Below, in pieces: positions 19,835 to 27,150 of a DNA stretch of 64,000 nt; the stretch's first letter is position 1; the number at the start of each line of letters is the position of its first letter. Made by a program: the position numbers and the translations under genes. The stretch is from UBA2386 sp046306335 (GTDB lineage Bacteria; Planctomycetota; UBA1135; UBA2386): NCBI GenBank assembly GCA_046306335.1, contig JBKDXM010000150.1, positions 82,951 to 146,950 of the forward strand. The letters are read 5' to 3'. The notes beneath the pieces were generated by a model. It saw nothing but the letters and a program-made list of their open reading frames with translations, ran no database searches and was not told the origin of the DNA.

Positions 19835-20212
19835 TCATCGGCCGCCGTCCGCCGGTGGCGCGATCGGCGGCGCCGGCGGGCCGTCTTCACCCGGCTCCGG
19901 CGGCACGATCTTCGTCGTGCGCTCCGGATAGGTTGCGACCAACTCGTACGGCGTGAAACCGCTCTGGTCGATCGCGACCAACAGGGCTTGCAGGTCGTAG
20001 TGGGCGTTCGGACCGACGCCCAGTCGCGCCTGCTGGATCGCGCCGTCGTAGTCCTTGCGCAGCTGCTGCAGTTGTTCGGCGGTCGCGCGCAGGTCGCCGG
20101 CTTCGTGCATGGCGGGCACGGTGTGGCGGAAGAACAGCCACAGCGCCAGCGCGAGGCTGCCGAGGGTCACCCAGTAGGGGAAGTTCGAGGCGGCCTCTTT
20201 GGGGCGGTTCAT
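19835..20212 (-). CDS. Small single-pass membrane protein with coiled coil
   Basis: 125 residues from the ATG at 20212; a TTG 18 bases further up would add six residues. One helix (YWVTLGSLALALWLFF, about 15-30) is followed by a short coiled coil (ATAEQLQQLRKDYDGAIQQ), a small folded part and a Pro-rich tail (PPEPGEDGPPAPPIAPP). The topology resembles FtsB/DivIC-type proteins but no sequence signature supports that. It lies between eno and moxR on the same strand and may lead the MoxR operon. Confidence 0.65.
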   Translation of the reverse strand: MNRPKEAASNFPYWVTLGSLALALWLFFRHTVPAMHEAGDLRATAEQLQQLRKDYDGAIQQARLGVGPNAHYDLQALLVAIDQSGFTPYELVATYPERTTKIVPPEPGEDGPPAPPIAPPADGGR

Positions 20213-20229
20213 GGCGCGGAAGCGCCGCA

Positions 20230-20235
20230 AGCCTA
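20230..20235 (-). promoter_or_regulatory. Candidate -10 box (TAGGCT)
   Basis: TAGGCT on the minus strand lies 17 bases before the ATG at 20212. It fits the TAnnnT boxes seen before other first genes in this window and could drive the MoxR cluster. Confidence 0.35.
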
Positions 20236-20294
20236 GCCGTTTGCGGTGGCCGGGGACAGCGCCACCTGCCTCGCCCGGCGGCCGCCGGGCGCGG

Positions 20295-21554
20295 TCACAT
20301 GCCGTAGACGGCGGCGTCGCCCAGTTGCTCCTCGATGCGCAGCAGCTGGTTGTACTTGGCGACGCGGTCGCTGCGGCAGGGCGCGCCGGTCTTGATCTGG
20401 CCGGTGCCGCAGGCGACGGCGAGGTCGGCGATGGTGCTGTCCTCGCTCTCGCCCGAGCGGTGCGACATGACCGCGCGCATGCCGGCGCGGTGGGCGAGGT
20501 CGATCGCCTCCAGCGTCTCGGTCAGGGTGCCGATCTGGTTGACCTTGATCAGGATCGCGTTGGCGGCCTTGTCCTGGATGCCGCGCTGCAGGCGCTCGGT
20601 GTTGGTGACGAACAGGTCGTCGCCGACGAGCTGCACCTTGCTGCCGATGCGCTCGGTCAGCAGCTGCCAGCCCTTCCAGTCGTCCTCGGCCATGCCGTCC
20701 TCGATCGAGAAGATCGGGAACTCGCGGCACCACGACTCCAGCAGGTCGACCATGCCCTTGCTGTCGATCGTCTTGCCCTCGCCTTCGAGCGTGTACTTGC
20801 CCTTGTCGAACAGCTCGGTGACGGCGGCGTCGAGCGCCAGCATCACGTCGCTGCCGGCCTTGTAGCCGGCCTTCTTGATCGCCTGCAGGATGATCTCGAA
20901 CGCCGCCGCGTTGCTGGCGAGGTTCGGCGCGAAGCCGCCCTCGTCGCCGACCGCGGTCATCAGCTTCTTCGCCTTGAGCTCGGCCTTGAGCGCGTGGAAG
21001 ACCTCGACGCCCATGCGCAGGCCCTCGCGGAACGACCTGGCCCCGACCGGCATCACCATGAACTCCTGGAAGTCCACGTTGTTGTCGGCGTGCGCGCCGC
21101 CGTTGAGGATGTTCATCATCGGCACGGGCAGGCGGCGGGCCTTGCTGCCGCCGACGTAGCGCCACAGCGGCATGCCGAGCTCGCTGGCGACGGCCTTGGC
21201 GGTGGCGAGGCTGGCGCCGAGGATCGCGTTGGCGCCGAGCTTGGCCTTGTTCTTGGTGCCGTCGACCTCGCGCAGCAGCGCGTCCACGAGGTGCTGGTCC
21301 TCGGCCGGCTGGCCGAGCAGCGCGTCGGCGATCTCGTGGTCGACGTGGGCCACGGCCTTGGTCACGCCCTTGCCGAGGTAGCGCTTCTTGTCGCCGTCGC
21401 GCAGTTCCACCGCCTCGTGGGCGCCGGTCGACGCGCCCGACGGCACGATCGCGCTGCCGCGCGCGCCGGACTCCAGCTCGACTTCGACTTCGACGGTGGG
21501 GTTGCCGCGGGAGTCGAGGACTTCGCGGCCTTGCACGTGGACGATGGTGGTCAT
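20295..21554 (-). CDS. eno: Enolase
   Basis: 419 residues. It catalyses the reversible dehydration of 2-phosphoglycerate to phosphoenolpyruvate in the cytoplasm. All main signatures are present: REVLDSRGNPTVEVEV, IVPSGASTGAHEA with the mobile loop, NGGAHADNN with the active-site His, AVGDEGGFAPNL, the metal ligands in SIEDGMAEDDW and GDDLFVTN, the catalytic Lys in ILIKVNQIGT and the C-terminal SHRSGESEDS loop. Length and order are normal. It follows the uracil-PRTase-like gene by 57 bases, with its own candidate -10 in between. The other lower-glycolysis genes here (gap, pgk) are 37 kb away. Confidence 0.98.
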   Translation of the reverse strand: MTTIVHVQGREVLDSRGNPTVEVEVELESGARGSAIVPSGASTGAHEAVELRDGDKKRYLGKGVTKAVAHVDHEIADALLGQPAEDQHLVDALLREVDGTKNKAKLGANAILGASLATAKAVASELGMPLWRYVGGSKARRLPVPMMNILNGGAHADNNVDFQEFMVMPVGARSFREGLRMGVEVFHALKAELKAKKLMTAVGDEGGFAPNLASNAAAFEIILQAIKKAGYKAGSDVMLALDAAVTELFDKGKYTLEGEGKTIDSKGMVDLLESWCREFPIFSIEDGMAEDDWKGWQLLTERIGSKVQLVGDDLFVTNTERLQRGIQDKAANAILIKVNQIGTLTETLEAIDLAHRAGMRAVMSHRSGESEDSTIADLAVACGTGQIKTGAPCRSDRVAKYNQLLRIEEQLGDAAVYGM

Positions 21555-21564
21555 GTGGGGGCTA

Positions 21565-21570
21565 GGGATA
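21565..21570 (-). promoter_or_regulatory. Candidate -10 box of eno (TATCCC)
   Basis: TATCCC on the minus strand, followed by TAGC, lies 10 bases before the eno ATG. There is no clear Shine-Dalgarno between it and the start, which fits a very short or absent leader. Confidence 0.4.
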
Positions 21571-21611
21571 GCGGTCGCAGGGTCGCCGAGGCAAGCCGCG
21601 CGGCCGGGTCG

Positions 21612-22394
21612 TCAGACCCAGCTGTTGGTCAGCAGCTCGCCCATGCCGCCGGCGCCGGGCACGATGTACTGCACGTCGTTGAGGCCGCGTTCCTCGTCGG
21701 GGAACTCGCCCGGCACGGCGGCCAGCGCGCGCGGCGTCGACAGGCCGCGGTCGAGGCGGCCGGCGTAGACCTGCACGTCGGGCATCTGCGAGGCGAGCCG
21801 GCGGCAGGCCTCCGGCGTCGCCATCAGGTGGGCGGCGACGACCCGGCGCGGGGCGGCGCCGCCGAGCGCCCGGTAGACCTCGACCGCGCGGCAGACGGTG
21901 CCGCCGGTCGCGCCCATCGGATCGGGGATCAGCACGACGGCGTCGTCGACGGGGCCGCCGATCTTGCTGCCGTCGAGGCGCACGCCGATGACGTGGTGCT
22001 GCGCGTCGGTGATGCGCGACATGTTGAGGAAGTCGAGGCGCACGTTCTCCGGCGGCAGCACCTGGATCGCGGCTTCGTAGCAGGTCTGCGCCGGCAGGAT
22101 GCCGGCGCGGATCACCGCGCAGATGACCAGCTTGGTTTCGCGGCACAGGAAGTCGCCGACGACCACCGCCTGCGGTTCCTGCGCGGTCATGCGCGTCGGC
22201 GCGCGCCGGTGCTGGCGCGGGAACTCGCGCGCCAGGACCGCGCGCACCATCTGCTGGTAGGCCGCGCCGACGAGGTTCGGCACTTCCGCCGTGCCGGTGT
22301 CGGGGCTGCTGATGCGGCACAGCAGAGTCGACAGGAACGCGTCGTCGAAGACGTGGATCGACGGGCCATAGCGGTGGGCGAGCAGCTCGGTCAT
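21612..22394 (-). CDS. Uracil phosphoribosyltransferase-like protein
   Basis: 260 residues from the ATG at 22394. An ATG at 22409 would add five residues, but it overlaps the likely -10 box, so the shorter start is preferred. The type I PRTase core is clear: VICAVIRAGILPAQ, the PRPP loop IPDPMGATGGTV and the C-terminal uracil-type block LNDVQYIVPGAGGMGE. UPRTases join uracil to PRPP to make UMP. The protein is longer than the usual roughly 208 residues and has a divergent N-terminal half, so substrate specificity is not certain. It is transcribed away from the metallo-beta-lactamase/lamin-tail gene and just upstream of eno. Confidence 0.8.
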   Translation of the reverse strand: MTELLAHRYGPSIHVFDDAFLSTLLCRISSPDTGTAEVPNLVGAAYQQMVRAVLAREFPRQHRRAPTRMTAQEPQAVVVGDFLCRETKLVICAVIRAGILPAQTCYEAAIQVLPPENVRLDFLNMSRITDAQHHVIGVRLDGSKIGGPVDDAVVLIPDPMGATGGTVCRAVEVYRALGGAAPRRVVAAHLMATPEACRRLASQMPDVQVYAGRLDRGLSTPRALAAVPGEFPDEERGLNDVQYIVPGAGGMGELLTNSWV

Positions 22395-22404
22395 GGCGGC
22401 GTCC

Positions 22405-22410
22405 ACCATA
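22405..22410 (-). promoter_or_regulatory. Candidate -10 box (TATGGT) of the UPRT-like gene
   Basis: TATGGT on the minus strand ends 10 bases before the ATG at 22394 and overlaps the alternative ATG at 22409. This supports the downstream start. Confidence 0.4.
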
Positions 22411-22485
22411 GCGTCGGCGCCGCCGCGGCCAACGCAGCGCGCGCGTCCTGCGGCGCAGCCTCCTGGCCGGCGCGGTCGCGGCCGC

Positions 22486-22491
22486 TATCCT
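22486..22491 (+). promoter_or_regulatory. Candidate -10 box (TATCCT), leaderless spacing
   Basis: TATCCT lies 6 bases before the ATG at 22498, with no room for a ribosome binding site. Transcription would begin at or next to the A of the start codon. Confidence 0.45.
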
Positions 22492-22497
22492 CCGCCG

Positions 22498-24288
22498 ATG
22501 ATCGCGACCCTGCTCGCCGTGTTCGCCGCCGTGCTGCCGCAAGGCAGCCAAGGCGACGTGCCGGTCGGGCTCGCGGTGGTCCTCGTCAACGTCGGCCAGG
22601 GCGACGGTGTCGTCATCAAGGCGCCGGACGGCACCGTGCACGTCGTCGACGCCGGGCCGACCGGCCAGGGCACGGCGGCGATGCTGCCGGCGATCGCGGC
22701 GCTGCAGCCGACCGGCTACGGCTACACGTTCCTGTCGCACTTCCACGAGGACCACGCCGGCGGCCTCGACGAGGTGCTCAACGCGCTGCCGTTCACCGCC
22801 GCGGTCGACCGCGGCGACGTCAACCGGCCGACGACGCAGAACGTCACCCAGTACGTCGCCGCCGCCGGCAACCGCCGCCAGTTCGCGCCGCTCGGCGCCG
22901 TGTACCCGCTCGGCGGCGGGGCGCAGATCCGCGTCATCGCACTCAACGGCAACGTGCTCGGCGGCGCGTTCGTCGACCCGACCGCCTCGGCGCAGGAGGA
23001 GAACTCGCGCTCGCTGACGCTGCGCCTGGAGTACGGCAGCTTCTCGATGTGGCTCGGCGGCGACCTGACGGGCGGCGGCAGCAGCACGGCGGACGTCGAG
23101 ACGCCCGCGTCGCTCGCCTGCGGCGACGTCGACGTCTACAAGCTGAACCACCACGGCAGCAGCACGTCGACGAGCCTCAACCTCGTCGCCAACCTGCAGC
23201 CGGAGCTCGCCGTCGTCTCGTGCGGGTTCGGCAACTCGTTCGGCCATCCGACCGCGACCGTGGTCAACCGCCTCAACCAGGCGGCGGCGGCGCGGGCGCT
23301 GCTGTCGACGACGACCGGCAGCGCCAGCACGATCGGCTTCGGCGTCGCCGGCACGATCCGCATCGACACCGACGGCCGGCGGTACCGCGCCGCCTCGACG
23401 GCCGGCGACTTCCTCGACTTCTACTGCGACGAAGTGGCGACGCCGGCGCTGCAACCCGGCGACGTGCGCCTGAGCGAGCTGCAGCGCAACCCGGCGATCG
23501 TGCCGGACACCAACGGCGAGTACGTCGAGGTGGTGAACGTCGGCAGCAAGCCGGTCGGCCTGCGCGGCCTGCGGCTGGTCGACAACAGCGCGGCGGTGAC
23601 GCTGGCCAGCAACTTCCTGCTCGCGCCCGGGCGGCCGATGCTGTTCCAGGTCGACGGCGCGCCGTCGCGCAACGGCGGCCAGCCGCTCGGCATGGCGCTG
23701 CCGTTCGGCACGATCGCGCTCGGCGACGCCAGCGACACGGTGGCGCTCGACCGCGGTGCCGTCGTCGTCGACTCGATCGCGTACGCCGCGGGCTTCCCCG
23801 GCGGCAACGGTGTCGCCGCCGAGCGCCGCGACCTGCTGGGCGCGAACACGGCGGCGAACTGGGCGGCGGCGGCGCAGGTCTACGGTCCCGGCGACCGCGG
23901 CTCGCCCGGCCGCGGCAACCCGGCCGACGCGACGAACCACCCGGTCGCCTGCGGCGTGTCGATCGACAACGGCAGGTTCACCGTGCACGGCACGGCGTTC
24001 GAGTTCCCCGGCCTGTTCAGCGTGCTCGGGCTCGCGTACGCGACGACCCCGTCGACGCCGTTCGGCGGCGCGGTGATCCCGCTCGCGTTCGACCCGCTGT
24101 TCCAGGCAGCACTCGGCGCGCCCGGCTTCCTCGCCTTCGTGCCGACGCTCGGCTACCGCAGCATCGACGTCGCCATACCCCAGCCCAATCCGGTCGCCGG
24201 CGTGCCGCTGTACGCCGCGCACATCGTCCTCGACCTCAACCTCGCGGTGCCCGGCGTCTCCGCCGCCGTGCCGTTCGTGCTCCCGTGA
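22498..24288 (+). CDS. Secreted ComEC-type metallo-beta-lactamase with lamin-tail domain
   Basis: 596 residues. It has a short N-terminal hydrophobic export signal (MIATLLAVFAAVLPQGSQG). A metallo-hydrolase domain at about 25-300 carries the zinc motif HFHEDHAGG and the ComEC-like KLNHHGSSTSTS and GHPTATVVNRL blocks. A lamin-tail (LTD) domain lies at about 318-450 (VRLSELQRNPAIVPDTNGEYVEVVN, then GLRLVDNS). The C-terminal 120-residue beta-rich domain is unrecognised. It resembles the hydrolase end of ComEC without the channel, as in secreted nucleases or phosphodiesterases; the substrate is unknown. Its stop overlaps the hpt start (GTGA). Confidence 0.83.
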   Translation: MIATLLAVFAAVLPQGSQGDVPVGLAVVLVNVGQGDGVVIKAPDGTVHVVDAGPTGQGTAAMLPAIAALQPTGYGYTFLSHFHEDHAGGLDEVLNALPFTAAVDRGDVNRPTTQNVTQYVAAAGNRRQFAPLGAVYPLGGGAQIRVIALNGNVLGGAFVDPTASAQEENSRSLTLRLEYGSFSMWLGGDLTGGGSSTADVETPASLACGDVDVYKLNHHGSSTSTSLNLVANLQPELAVVSCGFGNSFGHPTATVVNRLNQAAAARALLSTTTGSASTIGFGVAGTIRIDTDGRRYRAASTAGDFLDFYCDEVATPALQPGDVRLSELQRNPAIVPDTNGEYVEVVNVGSKPVGLRGLRLVDNSAAVTLASNFLLAPGRPMLFQVDGAPSRNGGQPLGMALPFGTIALGDASDTVALDRGAVVVDSIAYAAGFPGGNGVAAERRDLLGANTAANWAAAAQVYGPGDRGSPGRGNPADATNHPVACGVSIDNGRFTVHGTAFEFPGLFSVLGLAYATTPSTPFGGAVIPLAFDPLFQAALGAPGFLAFVPTLGYRSIDVAIPQPNPVAGVPLYAAHIVLDLNLAVPGVSAAVPFVLP

Positions 24289-24854
24289 CCCAGCCCGACT
24301 CGCCGCCCTTCCGCGTCCTCTTCCCGCACGACCTGATCGTGCGCCGTGCCCGCGAACTCGCCCGCGCCGTCGCCGAGGCGATGGGCAGCGAGCCGCCGCT
24401 GCTGGTCGCCGTCATCGAGGGCGCGCGGCCGTTCGCGCGCCTGCTGCAGCAGCACCTGCCGACGCCGCTGCCCGTGCACGAGGTGCGCGCCTCGTCGTAC
24501 GTCGGCACGGCCAGCACCGGCGCGGTGAAGATCCTGCTCGGCGCCGACCTGCCGGTGCGCGGCCGCGACGTGCTGCTGCTGGAGGACATCGTCGACACCG
24601 GCCGCACGATCGACGCGCTCCAGCGCCACTTCCTGGCCGGCGGCGCGCGCAGTTGTCGCGTCGCGTCGCTGCTGAGCAAGCCGTCGCGGCGCGTGGTGCC
24701 GGTCGACGTCGACTTCCTCGGCTTCGAGATCCCCGACGAGTTCGTCATCGGCTTCGGCATGGACCTCGACGGCCGCTTCCGCGAACTGCGCGACGTCGTC
24801 GTCTACGACCCGGCGGTCGAGCGGGCGCACGCCGCCGCCGTCGCCGCGCGCTGA
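24285..24854 (+). CDS. hpt: Hypoxanthine (guanine) phosphoribosyltransferase
   Basis: 189 residues. The GTG start overlaps the stop of the preceding gene by four bases, so translation is probably coupled. Type I PRTase features are the SSYVGTASTGAVKILL flexible loop, the PRPP loop VLLLEDIVDTGRTIDAL and the C-terminal VDFLGFEIPDEFVIGFGMD, which is typical of HPRT. It salvages hypoxanthine and guanine to IMP and GMP in the cytoplasm. It sits at the end of a two-gene unit with a secreted hydrolase, which is an odd partner. A second, pyrimidine-type PRTase lies divergently 1.9 kb upstream. Confidence 0.93.
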   Translation: MTQPDSPPFRVLFPHDLIVRRARELARAVAEAMGSEPPLLVAVIEGARPFARLLQQHLPTPLPVHEVRASSYVGTASTGAVKILLGADLPVRGRDVLLLEDIVDTGRTIDALQRHFLAGGARSCRVASLLSKPSRRVVPVDVDFLGFEIPDEFVIGFGMDLDGRFRELRDVVVYDPAVERAHAAAVAAR

Positions 24855-24880
24855 ACGGCCCCGCGGCCGGCCGCCGGCGG

Positions 24881-26986
24881 TCAGTTCGCCGTCAGCAGTT
24901 CGCCGAGCAGGGCCGGGCTCGGCATGACCGATTCGACCACCCAGAGCACGTAGCGGATGTCGCAGACGACGTTGCGCGAGCGCTCCTTGCTCCAGCCGAA
25001 GTCGCCGGCGACGCCCTCGAAGACGCGGTCGAAGTTCAGGCCGATCAGGCGACCCTTGCCGTCGACGACCGGCGAGCCGGAGTTGCCGCCGGTGGTGTCG
25101 CCGTTGGTCAGGAAGCAGACCGGCACGTCGCCGAGCCGCTTGTCGAGCCAGCGCGATTGCTGTCGCGTCGCCGCGGCCGCCAGCAGCGCCTTGGGGTTGG
25201 CGAACGGCTCGGCGCCGGTTTCCTTCTGCAGCAGGCCGGCGACGGTCGTGTGCGGCGCGTACGTCACCGCCTCGCGCGGCGAGTACCCGGCGACCTCGGC
25301 GATCGACACGCGCAGCGTGCTGTTGGCGTCGGGATAGAACGACTGGCCGCGGAAGCTCTCCTGCGCCTGGATCCAGCGGCGGCCGACGTCGAGCATCTTG
25401 CCGAAGCGCTCGCGCTGGCGCTGCACCGTGGCCACGCGTTCGCCGGCGAGCGCGCGCGCCAGCCGCACCAGCGGATCGTCGCTCGCGACGATCGCGTCCT
25501 TGCCGTCGGCGAACAGCGCCTTGCGCGCGGCGGCATCGCGCATCTTGGTCGTGGCGAGCAGCGCTTCGACCGCCTTCTCGCCTTCGGCCAGGAACTCCGT
25601 GCCGACGAGGCGCTGCGCGGGCGACAGGCCGCCGATCTCGGCGGCGAGGATGCGCAGCAGCGGCTGCTGGATCGTCTCCCAGTGGGTGGTCAGCTGGTCG
25701 CTGCCCAGCATCTGCACGACGCGGCTCGGCGCCTTGCCGATCGGGCTCGTCAGCGCGCTGCCGCAGGCTTCGATCAGCAGGCCGAGCAACGGCAGGTCCT
25801 CGCCGAGCAGGTTGAGCAGGGCGATCGTCGTCTCCTTCTCGATCACGGCGGCTTCGGCCTCGTCGATCGCCAGCATCGCTGCCAGCACGCCGTTCCACTC
25901 CGCCTTGCCGGCGGCACGGACGAATGCGGCGAACTCCTCCTCCTCGCGCAGCTTGCGCGCCACGGTGCCGTTGTTGCGCAGGCCGAAGATCATGCCGGAG
26001 GCGTTCTTCTGCACGTTGGCCAGCGACTTGACGCGGTCGGCGACGGCCAGCCCGAGCTTCTCGTCGGTGCGGCCGGCAGCCTCCAACACGGCGATCGCGC
26101 GGGTCAGCACGTCGAGCCGGCGCGGGAAGACGTAACCCTGCTGCGTCATCACGCCGCGGCTCGTCTTGTAGCGCTGCGTCCGGCCCGGGTAGCCCATGAT
26201 GATCGCGAGGTCGCCTTCCTTGACGCCTTCGGTCGAGACCGGCAGCACGTGCTGCGGCCGGTACGGCACGTTCTCGGGGTGGTGGTCGCGCACCGCGCCG
26301 TCCGGGGCCACGTAGGCGCGGAAGAACATGAAGTCGCCGGTGTGGCGCGGCCACTCCCAGTTGTCGACCTCGCCGCCGAACTCGCCGATGGCGCGCGGCG
26401 GCGCGTAGACCAGCCGGACGTCGCGGATCTGCGTGCGGTAGTAGAGGTGGTACTCCTTGCCCTCGAGGAACGCGGCCACCGAGCACTTGGTGTTCGCCTC
26501 GCGCTTCTCGCCCTCGGCGACCAGCTTCTGCAGCGTGCGCTGCGTGAGTTCGAAGCGCTCGAGGTCGCTCGTCGCCTTCTGCTGTTCGGCGTGCACCACG
26601 GCGGTCACGTCCTCGATGCGCTTGAGCACCGCGGCGACCATGCCCGGCGCCGGCCGCTCGCTGCCGCGGTCCTTGGCCGCGAAGCCGTCGCGCAGCAGGT
26701 TGTCCGCGGGCGTGCTGAGTTCGCTGACCGCGCCGAAGCCGCAGTGGTGGTTGGTCAGCAGCAGTCCGTCCTTGCTGACGAACGACGCCGTGCAGCCGTT
26801 GATCTGCACCGTCGCCGACAGCGTGCCGCCGTTCTCCGGGTGCCAGAACTGGTCCTTGGTCAGGACCATGCCGCGCTTCTGCAGCGCGGCCCAGTCCATG
26901 GCGCGGACCTGGGTCGGCAGCCACTGGCCCTCGTCGGGCAGCAGCGTGACGGCGGCGAGGAAGACCAGGGCGGGACGGAACAGCAT
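24881..26986 (-). CDS. S46-family dipeptidyl-peptidase, DPP11-like
   Basis: 701 residues, normal for S46. The frame extends to 27094, but the ATG at 26986 begins a proper export signal (MLFRPALVFLAAVTLL) just before the family's DEGQWLP start. Catalytic signatures are CTASFVSKDGLLLTNHHC (His about 81) and NGDTTGGNSGSPVVDG (Ser about 636). Eighteen residues after the Ser is an Arg in LNFDRVFEG, the position that in DPP11 gives preference for Asp/Glu at P1, while DPP7 has Gly there. It would cut dipeptides from peptide N-termini in the periplasm. It is divergent from the thioredoxin/toroid gene. Confidence 0.92.
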   Translation of the reverse strand: MLFRPALVFLAAVTLLPDEGQWLPTQVRAMDWAALQKRGMVLTKDQFWHPENGGTLSATVQINGCTASFVSKDGLLLTNHHCGFGAVSELSTPADNLLRDGFAAKDRGSERPAPGMVAAVLKRIEDVTAVVHAEQQKATSDLERFELTQRTLQKLVAEGEKREANTKCSVAAFLEGKEYHLYYRTQIRDVRLVYAPPRAIGEFGGEVDNWEWPRHTGDFMFFRAYVAPDGAVRDHHPENVPYRPQHVLPVSTEGVKEGDLAIIMGYPGRTQRYKTSRGVMTQQGYVFPRRLDVLTRAIAVLEAAGRTDEKLGLAVADRVKSLANVQKNASGMIFGLRNNGTVARKLREEEEFAAFVRAAGKAEWNGVLAAMLAIDEAEAAVIEKETTIALLNLLGEDLPLLGLLIEACGSALTSPIGKAPSRVVQMLGSDQLTTHWETIQQPLLRILAAEIGGLSPAQRLVGTEFLAEGEKAVEALLATTKMRDAAARKALFADGKDAIVASDDPLVRLARALAGERVATVQRQRERFGKMLDVGRRWIQAQESFRGQSFYPDANSTLRVSIAEVAGYSPREAVTYAPHTTVAGLLQKETGAEPFANPKALLAAAATRQQSRWLDKRLGDVPVCFLTNGDTTGGNSGSPVVDGKGRLIGLNFDRVFEGVAGDFGWSKERSRNVVCDIRYVLWVVESVMPSPALLGELLTAN

Positions 26987-26993
26987 GGCCGGC

Positions 26994-26999
26994 AGGCTA
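26994..26999 (-). promoter_or_regulatory. Candidate -10 box (TAGCCT) of the S46 gene
   Basis: TAGCCT on the minus strand lies 7 bases before the ATG at 26986, which is leaderless spacing. Confidence 0.4.
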
Positions 27000-27138
27000 C
27001 GCACGGCCCGCGCAACATCCAAACAGGGCATGGCGGCAGCGCCGTGCGGCCGCTCGCGGGGTCGCGTTGGCCGCCGTGCGGGGCGCGCCGCCAAGCGCGA
27101 ATCGGCGGTGTCGACGTCCGCGCCCGTCCGCGATTGGG

Positions 27139-27144
27139 CATACT
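27139..27144 (+). promoter_or_regulatory. Candidate -10 box (CATACT)
   Basis: CATACT lies 6 bases before the ATG at 27151, with an A/T-richer stretch just upstream (gattgggcatact). The spacing suggests a leaderless message. Confidence 0.4.
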
Positions 27145-27150
27145 CCGGCG

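Noticed and set aside
21562..24222. Minus-strand frame through the metallo-beta-lactamase gene
   Set aside because: Antisense shadow with Arg/Asp/Val-rich low-complexity translation; the plus-strand frame carries HxHxDH and LTD motifs.
24881..24900. Intrinsic terminator between hpt and the S46 gene
   Set aside because: GC hairpin-like bases exist but there is no T run, and in this GC content such hairpins are everywhere.
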